26,064 bases of DNA from an uncultured Eubacteriales bacterium (GTDB lineage: Bacteria > Bacillota > Clostridia > Christensenellales > UBA1242). The stretch is taken from assembly GCA_948787875.1 (NCBI GenBank), contig CAQFKO010000016.1, positions 1 through 26,064 of the forward strand, given 5' to 3'. Position numbers and translations under genes: made by a program. Positions 1-6,187 of the stretch are shown here, piece after piece. Each line of letters starts with the position of its first letter. Within the stretch, counting starts at the first letter, position 1. Under the pieces are notes generated by a model. The model saw nothing but the letters and a program-made list of their open reading frames with translations. It ran no database searches and was not told the origin of the DNA.

Positions 1-43
1 TTTAACTTGTATAATATAAAAATGAAAAAAGTCCAAAAAGTAG

Positions 44-72
44 TTTACAAAATCATTTTTTTGTTATACATT
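44..72 (+). promoter_or_regulatory. Putative promoter of the zinc-ribbon gene
   Basis: A TTTACA box (44-49) is followed 17 bases later by TACATT (67-72), or after 15 bases by TATACA (65-70). Both -10 readings are imperfect, so the exact box is uncertain, but the site sits about 30 bases before the coding start and resembles the stronger promoters elsewhere in the window. Confidence 0.4.
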
Positions 73-101
73 AGTGGCACAAATTGTAAGAGGAGAATAT
101 T

Positions 102-683
102 ATGGGAAAAAAATATGTTAAATGCCCAAGATGTGAACTTAATTACATATTAGAGGGAGAAGACTATTGCAATGTTTGCAAATCCGAAATGCAACATCAT
201 GCAGAGGGCGACGACGAATTGCTTGATATAGAAGATATGGAACTTTGTCCTGTGTGTGGTCAAAATTATATAAAAGAGGGCGAGGCAATGTGTGAAGATT
301 GTCGCAAGTCAAAGGGAGGCTCAGAAGAAGAGGAAGAGTCTGACGAACAAACCACAAAGGTTTGGAGAGCCCGTGAAGACGAAGAAGTTGGAATCTCTCC
401 TATGTCTGATATTGACCGTGATGACGAATATAATAGTGGCTTTGAAGAAGAATCAGGCGAAGACGATGCCTTTTCGACTAACGACGATATTCTTGGCGAA
501 GACGACATTCTCGGCGACGAACCAATTGCTTTTGAAGACGAAGAACTTGAAGACGACGAATTATTGGCAGAATCAAAAGACGACTTTGAATTTGTAGAGC
601 CTTCTTCTGACGACGATGACGACGACGAAGACGAAGAAGATGACGATTTTGACGACGATTTTCTCTCTTCGCCAAAAAAGTAA
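102..683 (+). CDS. Acidic protein with two tandem zinc ribbons
   Basis: A 193-residue protein of unknown function. The N-terminus carries two near-identical zinc-ribbon units: Cys8/Cys11 with Cys23/Cys26, and Cys49/Cys52 with Cys64/Cys67. Both have the spacing CxxC-11-CxxC and share the core NYI.EGE, which points to an internal duplication. From about residue 72 the chain becomes almost purely acidic (runs of Asp and Glu, with only a short basic end SSPKK), so this tail is probably disordered. An AGGAG site lies 6 bases before the ATG. The gene stands alone: a promoter lies upstream and a bidirectional terminator follows. The fold suggests binding to a protein or nucleic acid machine, with the tail acting as an electrostatic mimic or chaperone-like arm, but that is inference. 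No family name is recognised. Confidence 0.8.
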   Translation: MGKKYVKCPRCELNYILEGEDYCNVCKSEMQHHAEGDDELLDIEDMELCPVCGQNYIKEGEAMCEDCRKSKGGSEEEEESDEQTTKVWRAREDEEVGISPMSDIDRDDEYNSGFEEESGEDDAFSTNDDILGEDDILGDEPIAFEDEELEDDELLAESKDDFEFVEPSSDDDDDDEDEEDDDFDDDFLSSPKK

Positions 684-711
684 AAACATAAGTTAATTAA
701 AAAACAAAAAG

Positions 712-733
712 CACCGACAGTTGTCGGTGTTTT
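712..733. terminator. Bidirectional intrinsic terminator
   Basis: Stem CACCGAC / GTCGGTG (712-718 with 723-729) closes on a four-base loop and is followed by TTTT on the plus strand. On the minus strand it is followed by a T-rich run (complement of 701-711). It separates the convergent zinc-ribbon gene and veg and can serve both. Confidence 0.85.
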
Positions 734-760
734 ATTTATGATTAAAATAATTCAAAAAAT

Positions 761-1003
761 TTAACCTTCTTTTATTTCGCTGATAACCACATCTCCGCAC
801 AAAACTTCGGTATAAGAATAAGAAAGCGGATTTTTTCCGTCCCCAATATTAACCGTAAAAATAGAAGGATAAACATTTTCAATAATACCCTGATATTTCT
901 CGATTTTTTTTCTGCCTTTGTTTATTTCCATAGAAATGCTTGCACCTTTAAGCCTTTCAATCTCTTCAATAACGCTCATAACATTGTGTTCAACTCTTCT
1001 CAT
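761..1003 (-). CDS. veg: Veg family protein
   Basis: An 80-residue protein matching the Veg family (DUF1021), small SH3-like barrel proteins of Bacillota; in Bacillus subtilis Veg is abundant and stimulates biofilm matrix genes, though its molecular role is unclear. Recognisable family features are the central stretch KYQGIIENVYPSIFTV and the SYSYTEVL motif near residues 60-68. Length is normal for the family. The minus-strand AAGGAG (1017-1022) lies 13 bases before the ATG, slightly long; a second Met at residue 9 is a less likely start because family members keep the N-terminal segment. In B. subtilis veg lies close to ksgA and yabG; here ksgA is 10 kb away, so the old cluster has been broken up. 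It is transcribed divergently from the SPOCS gene. Confidence 0.88.
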   Translation of the reverse strand: MRRVEHNVMSVIEEIERLKGASISMEINKGRKKIEKYQGIIENVYPSIFTVNIGDGKNPLSYSYTEVLCGDVVISEIKEG

Positions 1004-1116
1004 AACTCAAAAACTTCTCCTTATTAAAAAATTTTTAACAACTTTTAAAAAAATTATTCAAAAAAAGTAATATTTGCCAAAAACGCCGAGTATATTAGTG
1101 TCAGTGGGGGAAGTCT

Positions 1117-2589
1117 ATGGAAAATTCAGTTGTATTTGCAAGGAAAAAGTTTACAATGGACAAATTCGTTACACAAGCAAAACTTACGGCAAACACAAAG
1201 ATTAAAAAAATATTAAGCACAAGTGCAAGAAGCAGTGTAGGAAACAGCGAGTGTTCAAACGGAATGACCACAGTTGGCGGAAAACTGTTTGTAAATGTTG
1301 TTTATCTTAATGAAGAAAACTTTATCGAACGTACAGGTGCAGAAGTAGAGTTTATCGAAAAACAACAATCAAGCTTTAACTTAGAAGAACTTTTTGTAAT
1401 CGACGAAGCAAAGGTAGAGAGCCAAAACTTTTCAAGCACCGAAATCATGCTCAGTGTTGCACATAATGTAACAGTTTCAGGTGTCTATAAATATGAATTG
1501 GCAAACTTTGAAAACAATGAAGACGAGCTTATTATCAGCAAAAGTTCATTTAAGGCAATGAAAGAGGTTGCAAGCGTTTCAGACACTTTTGTAGTAGCAG
1601 AAGAATGTGAAAGCAACATAAAAAATATGCAAATTTTGCATGCAAACGCCTATGCGGTTATCGAAGAGGCTAGTTGCACCCTAGACAAAGTTGTTTTAGA
1701 GGGCAAAGTAATTTCCGAAGTGTTTGAAAGTGACGGCGAAAGCTTGGGATTAGTGTCAAAAGAATTTGATTTCAGACAAGAAATTTTGGCAGAAGGCACA
1801 GTACCAAATATGCAAGCTTGTGCAGATGTGGTTGTAAAAAACATCACTGTAACTCCGGAAGAGGGCGAAGACAAAACAACACTTGTTTATGCTTTTGACT
1901 TGTTTGCAAAGGTAACAGCCTACGAAGAAACAAACTATGAAGTTGCAGTTGATATGTTCTCACTCAAAAATGAAATTTCAACAACAACAAACTATTTGGA
2001 AGCAAAAAATTATCATTCAGAACTCAGTTCAAGTGACAGCGTAATGCTTTCAGCCAATGTTTCTAATATCGAAAACTTTGACGATGTTGCAGGAGTCTTC
2101 GACGGCAAATTCACTTTGCTTTCAGCAGAAGACAATGGCGAAAAAGTGGTAGTAACAGGACTTGTAAACACCACCGCATTAGTAAGAACATCAGACGACT
2201 ATCAAACTCTTACAACCGAAAACGAAACTTATTTTGAAATTTCAAAAGATGCAGGACTTTCATTAGAGGGTATAAGTGCATCTGTTAACATTGTTTCATT
2301 CAAGGTTAAGGCAGGCAAAGAACTTGAAATCAGTGCAAGAGTAAACTATTCAGCAAAATTCAATACAAGCGTAAGCGAGCGCTATGTAAGTTCATACGAG
2401 GTTGTAAGTGCAAAACCTGAGAGCGAAGGCGGAATAAAAGTATATATCACTCATCAAGGCGAAACCCTGTTTAATGTTGCAAAAGTATTAAGCGTTCGTC
2501 CGGAAGTGATTGCAGAACAAAACGAAGTTGGCGATATTTTTGAGCAAGGCGAAAAAGTTTATATTTATTCACCAATAAATTTAATTTAA
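1117..2589 (+). CDS. SipL-like SPOCS (DUF3794) protein with C-terminal LysM
   Basis: A 490-residue protein without signal peptide or membrane segments. It is composed of repeated beta-rich SPOCS/DUF3794 modules (roughly residues 30-430) and a C-terminal LysM domain (about 438-485, with the pattern YITHQGETLFNVAKVLSV..EVIAEQN written in part here). This architecture is that of Clostridioides difficile SipL, which binds the spore coat ATPase SpoIVA through its LysM domain and is needed for coat attachment to the forespore. Length is close to SipL. The ATG is preceded by a GGGGGAAG site 5 bases upstream. The gene lies between veg and a Rho-like gene. A TATATT box lies at 1091-1096 but no good housekeeping -35 is seen, which would fit an alternative sporulation sigma factor (inference). 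Whether it is the true SipL or another SPOCS paralogue needs comparison with a spoIVA-bearing genome. Confidence 0.78.
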   Translation: MENSVVFARKKFTMDKFVTQAKLTANTKIKKILSTSARSSVGNSECSNGMTTVGGKLFVNVVYLNEENFIERTGAEVEFIEKQQSSFNLEELFVIDEAKVESQNFSSTEIMLSVAHNVTVSGVYKYELANFENNEDELIISKSSFKAMKEVASVSDTFVVAEECESNIKNMQILHANAYAVIEEASCTLDKVVLEGKVISEVFESDGESLGLVSKEFDFRQEILAEGTVPNMQACADVVVKNITVTPEEGEDKTTLVYAFDLFAKVTAYEETNYEVAVDMFSLKNEISTTTNYLEAKNYHSELSSSDSVMLSANVSNIENFDDVAGVFDGKFTLLSAEDNGEKVVVTGLVNTTALVRTSDDYQTLTTENETYFEISKDAGLSLEGISASVNIVSFKVKAGKELEISARVNYSAKFNTSVSERYVSSYEVVSAKPESEGGIKVYITHQGETLFNVAKVLSVRPEVIAEQNEVGDIFEQGEKVYIYSPINLI

Positions 2590-2594
2590 AAATA

Positions 2595-2623
2595 TAGACA
2601 AAACCGTTCAATTATGTTAAAAT
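2595..2623 (+). promoter_or_regulatory. Promoter of the Rho-like gene (extended -10)
   Basis: TAGACA (2595-2600), 17-base spacer, TAAAAT (2618-2623) preceded by TG one base upstream (2615-2616). The predicted start lies near 2630, giving a short leader with a GGAGG site before ATG 2650. It makes the Rho-like gene independent of the upstream SPOCS gene. Confidence 0.65.
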
Positions 2624-2649
2624 TATAACTATATAGAGCGGAGGCAAAT

Positions 2650-3720
2650 ATGATAAAGGCGTATAACGCAAAAATATTCAAAGTTAATGATGAATTCAGT
2701 TTTAGTGAAGACGGTTCAAAATATCCTGTGTTTGATGTTGACCCAATGCTATATAACGAGCGTTCACTAAGTCTTTTAAGCATAAAAGATTTGCGTGATA
2801 TTGGCAGAAATTCGGGAGTTCCATCACCAACAACACTTAGCAAAAGGGCACTTATAGACTATATTTTAAAGATAGTTTATGGCGAAGTGGAATTACCGAT
2901 AAAAAAAGCAATGTTCGGCAGACCAAACACAAGAGAGTTTGACGCCCAAGTTTATTTAGACAAAATAAACAAAAATATCGATGGAAGCATATATTCAAAA
3001 CCAAAATTAAACACAACATTTTTAAATTTAAAGGCGTCAAGTCCATCAAATGAATATGTTTCAAGCTTTTCAAGTTATGAAACAAGGGTGCTGTGTGAGT
3101 GTGGCGGAAAATATAAACTCAAAGTAAGTGCGTATATCGATTCAAGCAAAGATATAGAAATAAAAGACGAAATAGTAAAAAAATATGGGCTGGAAAATTT
3201 TGATGTACTTGAAATCATTTCAAGTGGCGAAAGGTTTAAAATAGTCACTGTTAATGGAATAAAGGTAAAAGACGGGTTTAGCGGTTTGCAAGTATCCGGA
3301 GAACCGATAACCTCGGGCACAAACAAAATATTCTATATGCGTTCAAAAGAAGAAACCAAAAATAATATAGAAGTCATTGCTAATATATGCGAAATCAACG
3401 CAGTTCCATTGGTGCTATTTTCAAAAAACAACTATGTGGGAAGAACCACACAATGTGTGCTATATGGCATTGAAGAAGATAGCAGCATTGTATACAAAAA
3501 ACTCATGCGCTTTTTAAGTGAGTGCGAAAGGCTTGCAGATGACGGAAAAGATGTTGTAATCATAATCGAAAATCTTGCGGATATTTACAAAAAGATCAGC
3601 AGTTTTGATGTTGATGTTGCATTCCGAATTCAAGAACATTTAAAAGAAGAACTTGCAAAATTTTCAAAATTGGGAAACATTTGTGTAATGCTCAGCAATG
3701 ATGTAAGTTCCCTCTATTAA
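2650..3720 (+). CDS. Divergent, truncated Rho-like protein, P-loop degenerate
   Basis: A 356-residue protein that aligns by eye to transcription termination factor Rho along its length. Residues 38-75 form a Rho N-terminal (SAP-like) helix bundle (SIKDLRDIGRNSGV, then LSKRALIDYIL). Residues 145-205 correspond to the cold-shock RNA-binding domain, including a counterpart of the SPSQIRRFxLRxGD segment (IKDEIVKKYGLENFD), but the GFGFLR RNA-binding signature is missing. The ATPase part keeps GRTTQ (264-268) where Rho has GKTT, with the rest of the P-loop lost, and ERLADDGKDVVIIIENL (293-309) where Rho has the Walker B strand RLVEHGKDVVILLDSI. The chain stops just after the following helix/strand, before the part that carries the arginine finger. 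Rho is usually over 400 residues. It is therefore probably unable to hydrolyse ATP. Intact frame, own promoter and terminator argue against a pseudogene. Function unknown. Confidence 0.72.
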   Translation: MIKAYNAKIFKVNDEFSFSEDGSKYPVFDVDPMLYNERSLSLLSIKDLRDIGRNSGVPSPTTLSKRALIDYILKIVYGEVELPIKKAMFGRPNTREFDAQVYLDKINKNIDGSIYSKPKLNTTFLNLKASSPSNEYVSSFSSYETRVLCECGGKYKLKVSAYIDSSKDIEIKDEIVKKYGLENFDVLEIISSGERFKIVTVNGIKVKDGFSGLQVSGEPITSGTNKIFYMRSKEETKNNIEVIANICEINAVPLVLFSKNNYVGRTTQCVLYGIEEDSSIVYKKLMRFLSECERLADDGKDVVIIIENLADIYKKISSFDVDVAFRIQEHLKEELAKFSKLGNICVMLSNDVSSLY

Positions 3721-3723
3721 TAA

Positions 3724-3753
3724 AAAAATTCTAGGAGTTGTCCTAGAATTTTT
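3724..3753. terminator. Bidirectional intrinsic terminator
   Basis: A perfect 13-bp stem (3724-3736 with 3741-3753) around the loop GTTG, with CTAGGA in the upper stem and A/T tracts on both flanks. It ends the Rho-like gene on the plus strand and the small gene 3752-4018 on the minus strand. Confidence 0.9.
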
Positions 3754-4018
3754 ATTTTAAAATAACGGCGTTTTCAATAACAAACTTGTCAAAATCAATG
3801 CTCTCCACAAAATCACGGGGCAAAAATACGGCATTGTTAAAGTTTTCAAAATTACTTATGTGATTTGCAATAACAAGCGGGGTCGGAATATCGATTTCGT
3901 GGCAAATATTGGCAATATGAAGTTTAAAAGTATCTTCTTTAAGGGTGTCAATGCTCTCATAAATAAATGACCTTGTGATTTTGTCGCCATTCATGGTGCG
4001 CGCCCAAATTCTAATCAT
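3752..4018 (-). CDS. Small conserved protein of unknown function
   Basis: An 88-residue soluble protein beginning MIRIWARTM and ending with the segment FVESIDFDKFVIE. Small proteins of this shape (a start like RIWGK, a middle that names no motif, and an end with FxESIDFDYLE) occur in many Clostridia as conserved hypothetical proteins; that resemblance is from memory. There is no signal peptide, membrane span or cysteine cluster. GGAGG lies about 8 bases upstream of the ATG on the minus strand. It is divergent from greA, with about 155 bases between. Its terminator is shared with the Rho-like gene. Function cannot be assigned. Confidence 0.75.
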   Translation of the reverse strand: MIRIWARTMNGDKITRSFIYESIDTLKEDTFKLHIANICHEIDIPTPLVIANHISNFENFNNAVFLPRDFVESIDFDKFVIENAVILK

Positions 4019-4107
4019 TATAACCTCCGAATAACAAAAATTTATTTAATAACATTGAATAAATAATAACATCTTGCCCAAAAATAATCAAGTAATCAAA
4101 ATGTTAT

Positions 4108-4136
4108 TTGACAATTTTGGCAAGTTGTAATATAAT
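4108..4136 (+). promoter_or_regulatory. Perfect consensus promoter of greA
   Basis: TTGACA (4108-4113), exactly 17 bases, TATAAT (4131-4136). Both boxes are perfect vegetative sigma-A consensus. Transcription should begin near 4143, giving a leader of about 32 bases with AAAGGAGGG before the greA ATG, so strong constitutive expression is expected. Confidence 0.9.
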
Positions 4137-4174
4137 ACATTAGTAATTTTTATTGCAATAAAGGAGGGCACAAT

Positions 4175-4642
4175 ATGTCAGAATTATTTATAACTGCGGA
4201 AGGACTCGCAGAAAAACAAGAAAGATTAAGATTTTTAAAAAATGAAAAAAGACCCGAAGTTTTGGAAAAATTAAAAATTGCCCGTGATTTCGGCGATTTA
4301 TCTGAAAACTCAGAATATGACGCAGCAAAAAAAGAACAATCTATTTTGGAAACAGAAATTGCAACCATAGAAGAAACCATCAGAAAGGCAACAATAATCA
4401 CCGATAAAGATGTAACCAACGACACCGTTGGCGTTGGCAACTCGGTAACCGTTCATGATATGGAATTTGACGAAGACGAAACCTACAAAATCGTGGGCGT
4501 AATAGAGAGCGATCCAGACAAAAATCTTGTTTCAAACGAATCACCGATAGGAAGCGGACTCATGGGCAAAAAGGTGGGCGATATAGTCACCATCACAACT
4601 CCGGGAGGAGAAATTCGTTTCAAAATCAAAAAAATATTTTAA
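4175..4642 (+). CDS. greA: Transcription elongation factor GreA
   Basis: A 155-residue protein of normal GreA length. GreA binds in the secondary channel of RNA polymerase and stimulates cleavage of backtracked transcripts. The N-terminal coiled coil carries the family signature ARDFGDLSENSEYDAAK (residues 36-52 approx.); Asp41 and Glu44 at the coiled-coil tip are the residues that complete the polymerase active site in Escherichia coli GreA. The C-terminal globular domain contains the usual SPIGSGLMGKKVGD segment. AAAGGAGGG lies 7 bases ahead of ATG. In many Bacillota greA is followed by lysS; here a terminator and a broken regulator gene follow instead, so it is monocistronic. Confidence 0.96.
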   Translation: MSELFITAEGLAEKQERLRFLKNEKRPEVLEKLKIARDFGDLSENSEYDAAKKEQSILETEIATIEETIRKATIITDKDVTNDTVGVGNSVTVHDMEFDEDETYKIVGVIESDPDKNLVSNESPIGSGLMGKKVGDIVTITTPGGEIRFKIKKIF

Positions 4643-4654
4643 CGACTAAATTGC

Positions 4655-4670
4655 TTTGCAGTACTGCAAA
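4655..4670. repeat. Perfect 16-bp palindrome after greA
   Basis: TTTGCAGTACTGCAAA reads the same on both strands. It begins 13 bases after the greA stop codon and just before the terminator hairpin. It may be part of a compound terminator or an operator-like site; a DNA-binding regulator gene (now broken) begins about 90 bases downstream. Confidence 0.55.
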
Positions 4671-4715
4671 AAACAAGACAGTGATGTGCTATTAAATGCA
4701 CTGCTGCCTTGTTTT
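4671..4715 (+). terminator. greA intrinsic terminator
   Basis: An imperfect hairpin pairs AACAAGACAG on the left with CTGCCTTGTT on the right, with GTGC/GCAC in the upper stem and a TATTAAAT loop region. It is followed by TTTTT. Confidence 0.7.
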
Positions 4716-4762
4716 TAACTTTTTAGTATAAAAATTTTATTAGGTTTAAGGGAAAATCGTTT

Positions 4763-5011
4763 ATGAGTTTAAAAGTTGCAGAGGCTATATCAAAAAGAAT
4801 AATAAATTTGTGTAATGAAAGGGGAATATAACCCAACAAATTAGGCATGCTTGCAGGATTGGATTCAAGCACTATCACAAGCATTTTTTATGGAAAAAGC
4901 AAAAATCCGGGAATAGTAACCATAAAATATATTTATGGCGGCTTAGATATATCATTATATGATTTTTTTAATGACGACCTTTTTAAAAAAATGATTATGA
5001 CGATTAATTAA
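4763..5011 (+). pseudogene. Small XRE/Cro-type HTH regulator with in-frame stop
   Basis: An ATG at 4763 opens a frame of 22 codons that ends in TAA at 4829-4831 and then continues, in the same frame and without any shift, for 59 more codons to TAA at 5009. The two parts join into an 82-codon Cro/C1-type helix-turn-helix regulator: SKRIINLCNERGI before the stop, then PNKLGMLAGLDSSTIT (recognition region), YGKSKNP and a final GLDISLYDFFND. This is the size and layout of stand-alone XRE regulators. The stop falls directly before the PNKL helix, at a site where family members usually have Ser or Thr, so a single base change (for example TCA to TAA) could explain it. A weak AAGGGA precedes the ATG. 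It may be a recent pseudogene or a base-call error. Confidence 0.75.
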
Positions 5012-5034
5012 AATAATAATTTATAATGTAAAAT

Positions 5035-5066
5035 AAAATCGTTTACAAAGCGTAGACGGTTTTTTA
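5035..5066 (+). terminator. Intrinsic terminator of the HTH gene
   Basis: Stem CGTTTAC (5040-5046) with GTAGACG (5052-5058), one G-T pair, five-base loop, extended by flanking A/T pairing and followed by a seven-T run from 5060. Confidence 0.8.
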
Positions 5067-5164
5067 TCATAAATCAATTTAAAATAGCTTTAAAACAAAT
5101 ATCGAATTCACATAAAATATAACCCAAGCATCAAATACTGCTTTTCTTAAATTCAAATGTTTAC

Positions 5165-5193
5165 TTGACTTTATTTCATTATTTGTTTAACAT
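5165..5193 (+). promoter_or_regulatory. holB promoter, predicted start at the ATG
   Basis: TTGACT (5165-5170), 17 bases, TAACAT (5188-5193). The expected transcription start is at 5199-5201, i.e. at the ATG of holB, and no Shine-Dalgarno site is present. The mRNA may therefore be leaderless. Confidence 0.5.
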
Positions 5194-5200
5194 TAAATAT

Positions 5201-6187
5201 ATGTTAAATTACAGCAACTTAATCGAATCTTCAAATTCATATAACTTAATCAGTCAAGATGTTGCGTCATCTAGGTTGTCGCATGCATATTTGCTTTTAA
5301 ACAGCGATAAAAACTATTTGATAAAGTTTGTAGAAACCGTGTGCAATTTGCTGTTAAACAAAGATAATCCCGAACTTGCTGAAAAAAACAAACTTAGAAT
5401 AGAAAAGCGAATTCACCCCGACATAAAATTTTTTGGGGAAGAAAAAACTATTGATGCTTCAACAGTGGGCGAAATCGTGGAAACTGCACAAATTGCACCT
5501 TTTGAGGCAAATATTAAGGTTTTTGTTTTAATTGATACTCAAAATATGAATGAAACTTCTCAGAATAAAATATTAAAAACCATAGAAGAACCGCCAAAAA
5601 ACACCTATTTTTTTCTGCTTTGCTCGGCAAAAGAGCGAATGCTTCCAACAATTTTGTCAAGGGTAAAGCAAATAGAGTTAAACAGTCCCACAACGGCTCA
5701 AATTGCCCAAATGCTTCAAGAAGGTGGCGTAAAAAAAGAGGTGGCAGATATTTATGCAAGTTGTGCGGATTCAAATGCCGAGTTTGCCGAAAAACTTGCC
5801 ACTGACGAAAACTTTTTAAATCTTTTCAACAAGGTTGTAAGTGCTTTTGTCAACATCAAAGGCAGCCGAGATGTAATCGAATATGCCTCATATTTTTCAA
5901 ACAAAAATATAGACAAAAAAGAGGTTGTTCAAATTGCATTAATGCTAAGCAGAGATATTCAAATGGTTTTGCTTGGAGCAAGTGAACTTGTTTGCCTAAA
6001 AAGTGAGTTGCCAAAACTGAAACTGATTTCTGCAAGCTTAACTATTGGCGGTGCAAACGAAATCGCGGCAACTTGTATTGCGGCAAAAAAAGAATTATTT
6101 TTTAATGTAAATCAAACGGCAGTGTCAGACGGCTTGTTGTTTAAAATTGCGGAGGTAAAAGTAAAATGCAAAAAGTTTATGGGGTAA
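5201..6187 (+). CDS. holB: DNA polymerase III delta' subunit
   Basis: A 328-residue clamp-loader subunit (AAA+ fold) that helps load the beta sliding clamp in DNA replication. Typical delta' features: SRLSHAYLLL near residue 24, HPDI near 79, the segment NETSQNKILKTIEEPPKNTYFFLL around residues 115-138, and SRVKQIEL (SRC-like motif). As in other delta' subunits the P-loop is not functional. Unusually, the Cys4 zinc module between the N-terminal helix and HPDI is absent: only one Cys remains there. A TTG 36 bases upstream could lengthen the frame but it coincides with the promoter -35 box, so the ATG at 5201 is chosen. The 3' end overlaps ricT by 22 bases, suggesting translational coupling, in the order found in many Bacillota. 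Confidence 0.9.
   Translation: MLNYSNLIESSNSYNLISQDVASSRLSHAYLLLNSDKNYLIKFVETVCNLLLNKDNPELAEKNKLRIEKRIHPDIKFFGEEKTIDASTVGEIVETAQIAPFEANIKVFVLIDTQNMNETSQNKILKTIEEPPKNTYFFLLCSAKERMLPTILSRVKQIELNSPTTAQIAQMLQEGGVKKEVADIYASCADSNAEFAEKLATDENFLNLFNKVVSAFVNIKGSRDVIEYASYFSNKNIDKKEVVQIALMLSRDIQMVLLGASELVCLKSELPKLKLISASLTIGGANEIAATCIAAKKELFFNVNQTAVSDGLLFKIAEVKVKCKKFMG

Noticed and set aside
590..675. GAC/GAA repeats at the end of the zinc-ribbon gene as a DNA repeat
   Set aside because: They are explained by the acidic tail of the protein and fit the coding frame.
1004..1116. A named sporulation sigma-factor promoter before the SPOCS gene
   Set aside because: Only a TATATT box is clear; the -35 region matches neither the housekeeping nor a sporulation consensus well enough to assign.
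2650..3720. The Rho-like gene as a frameshifted fragment of normal Rho
   Set aside because: Downstream of its stop there is a terminator at once and then an opposite gene; no further Rho-like frame is present, and the losses in the P-loop are substitutions, not shifts.
5165..5200. Extended holB start at TTG 5165
   Set aside because: It falls on the -35 box of the gene's own promoter and adds residues unlike the family.
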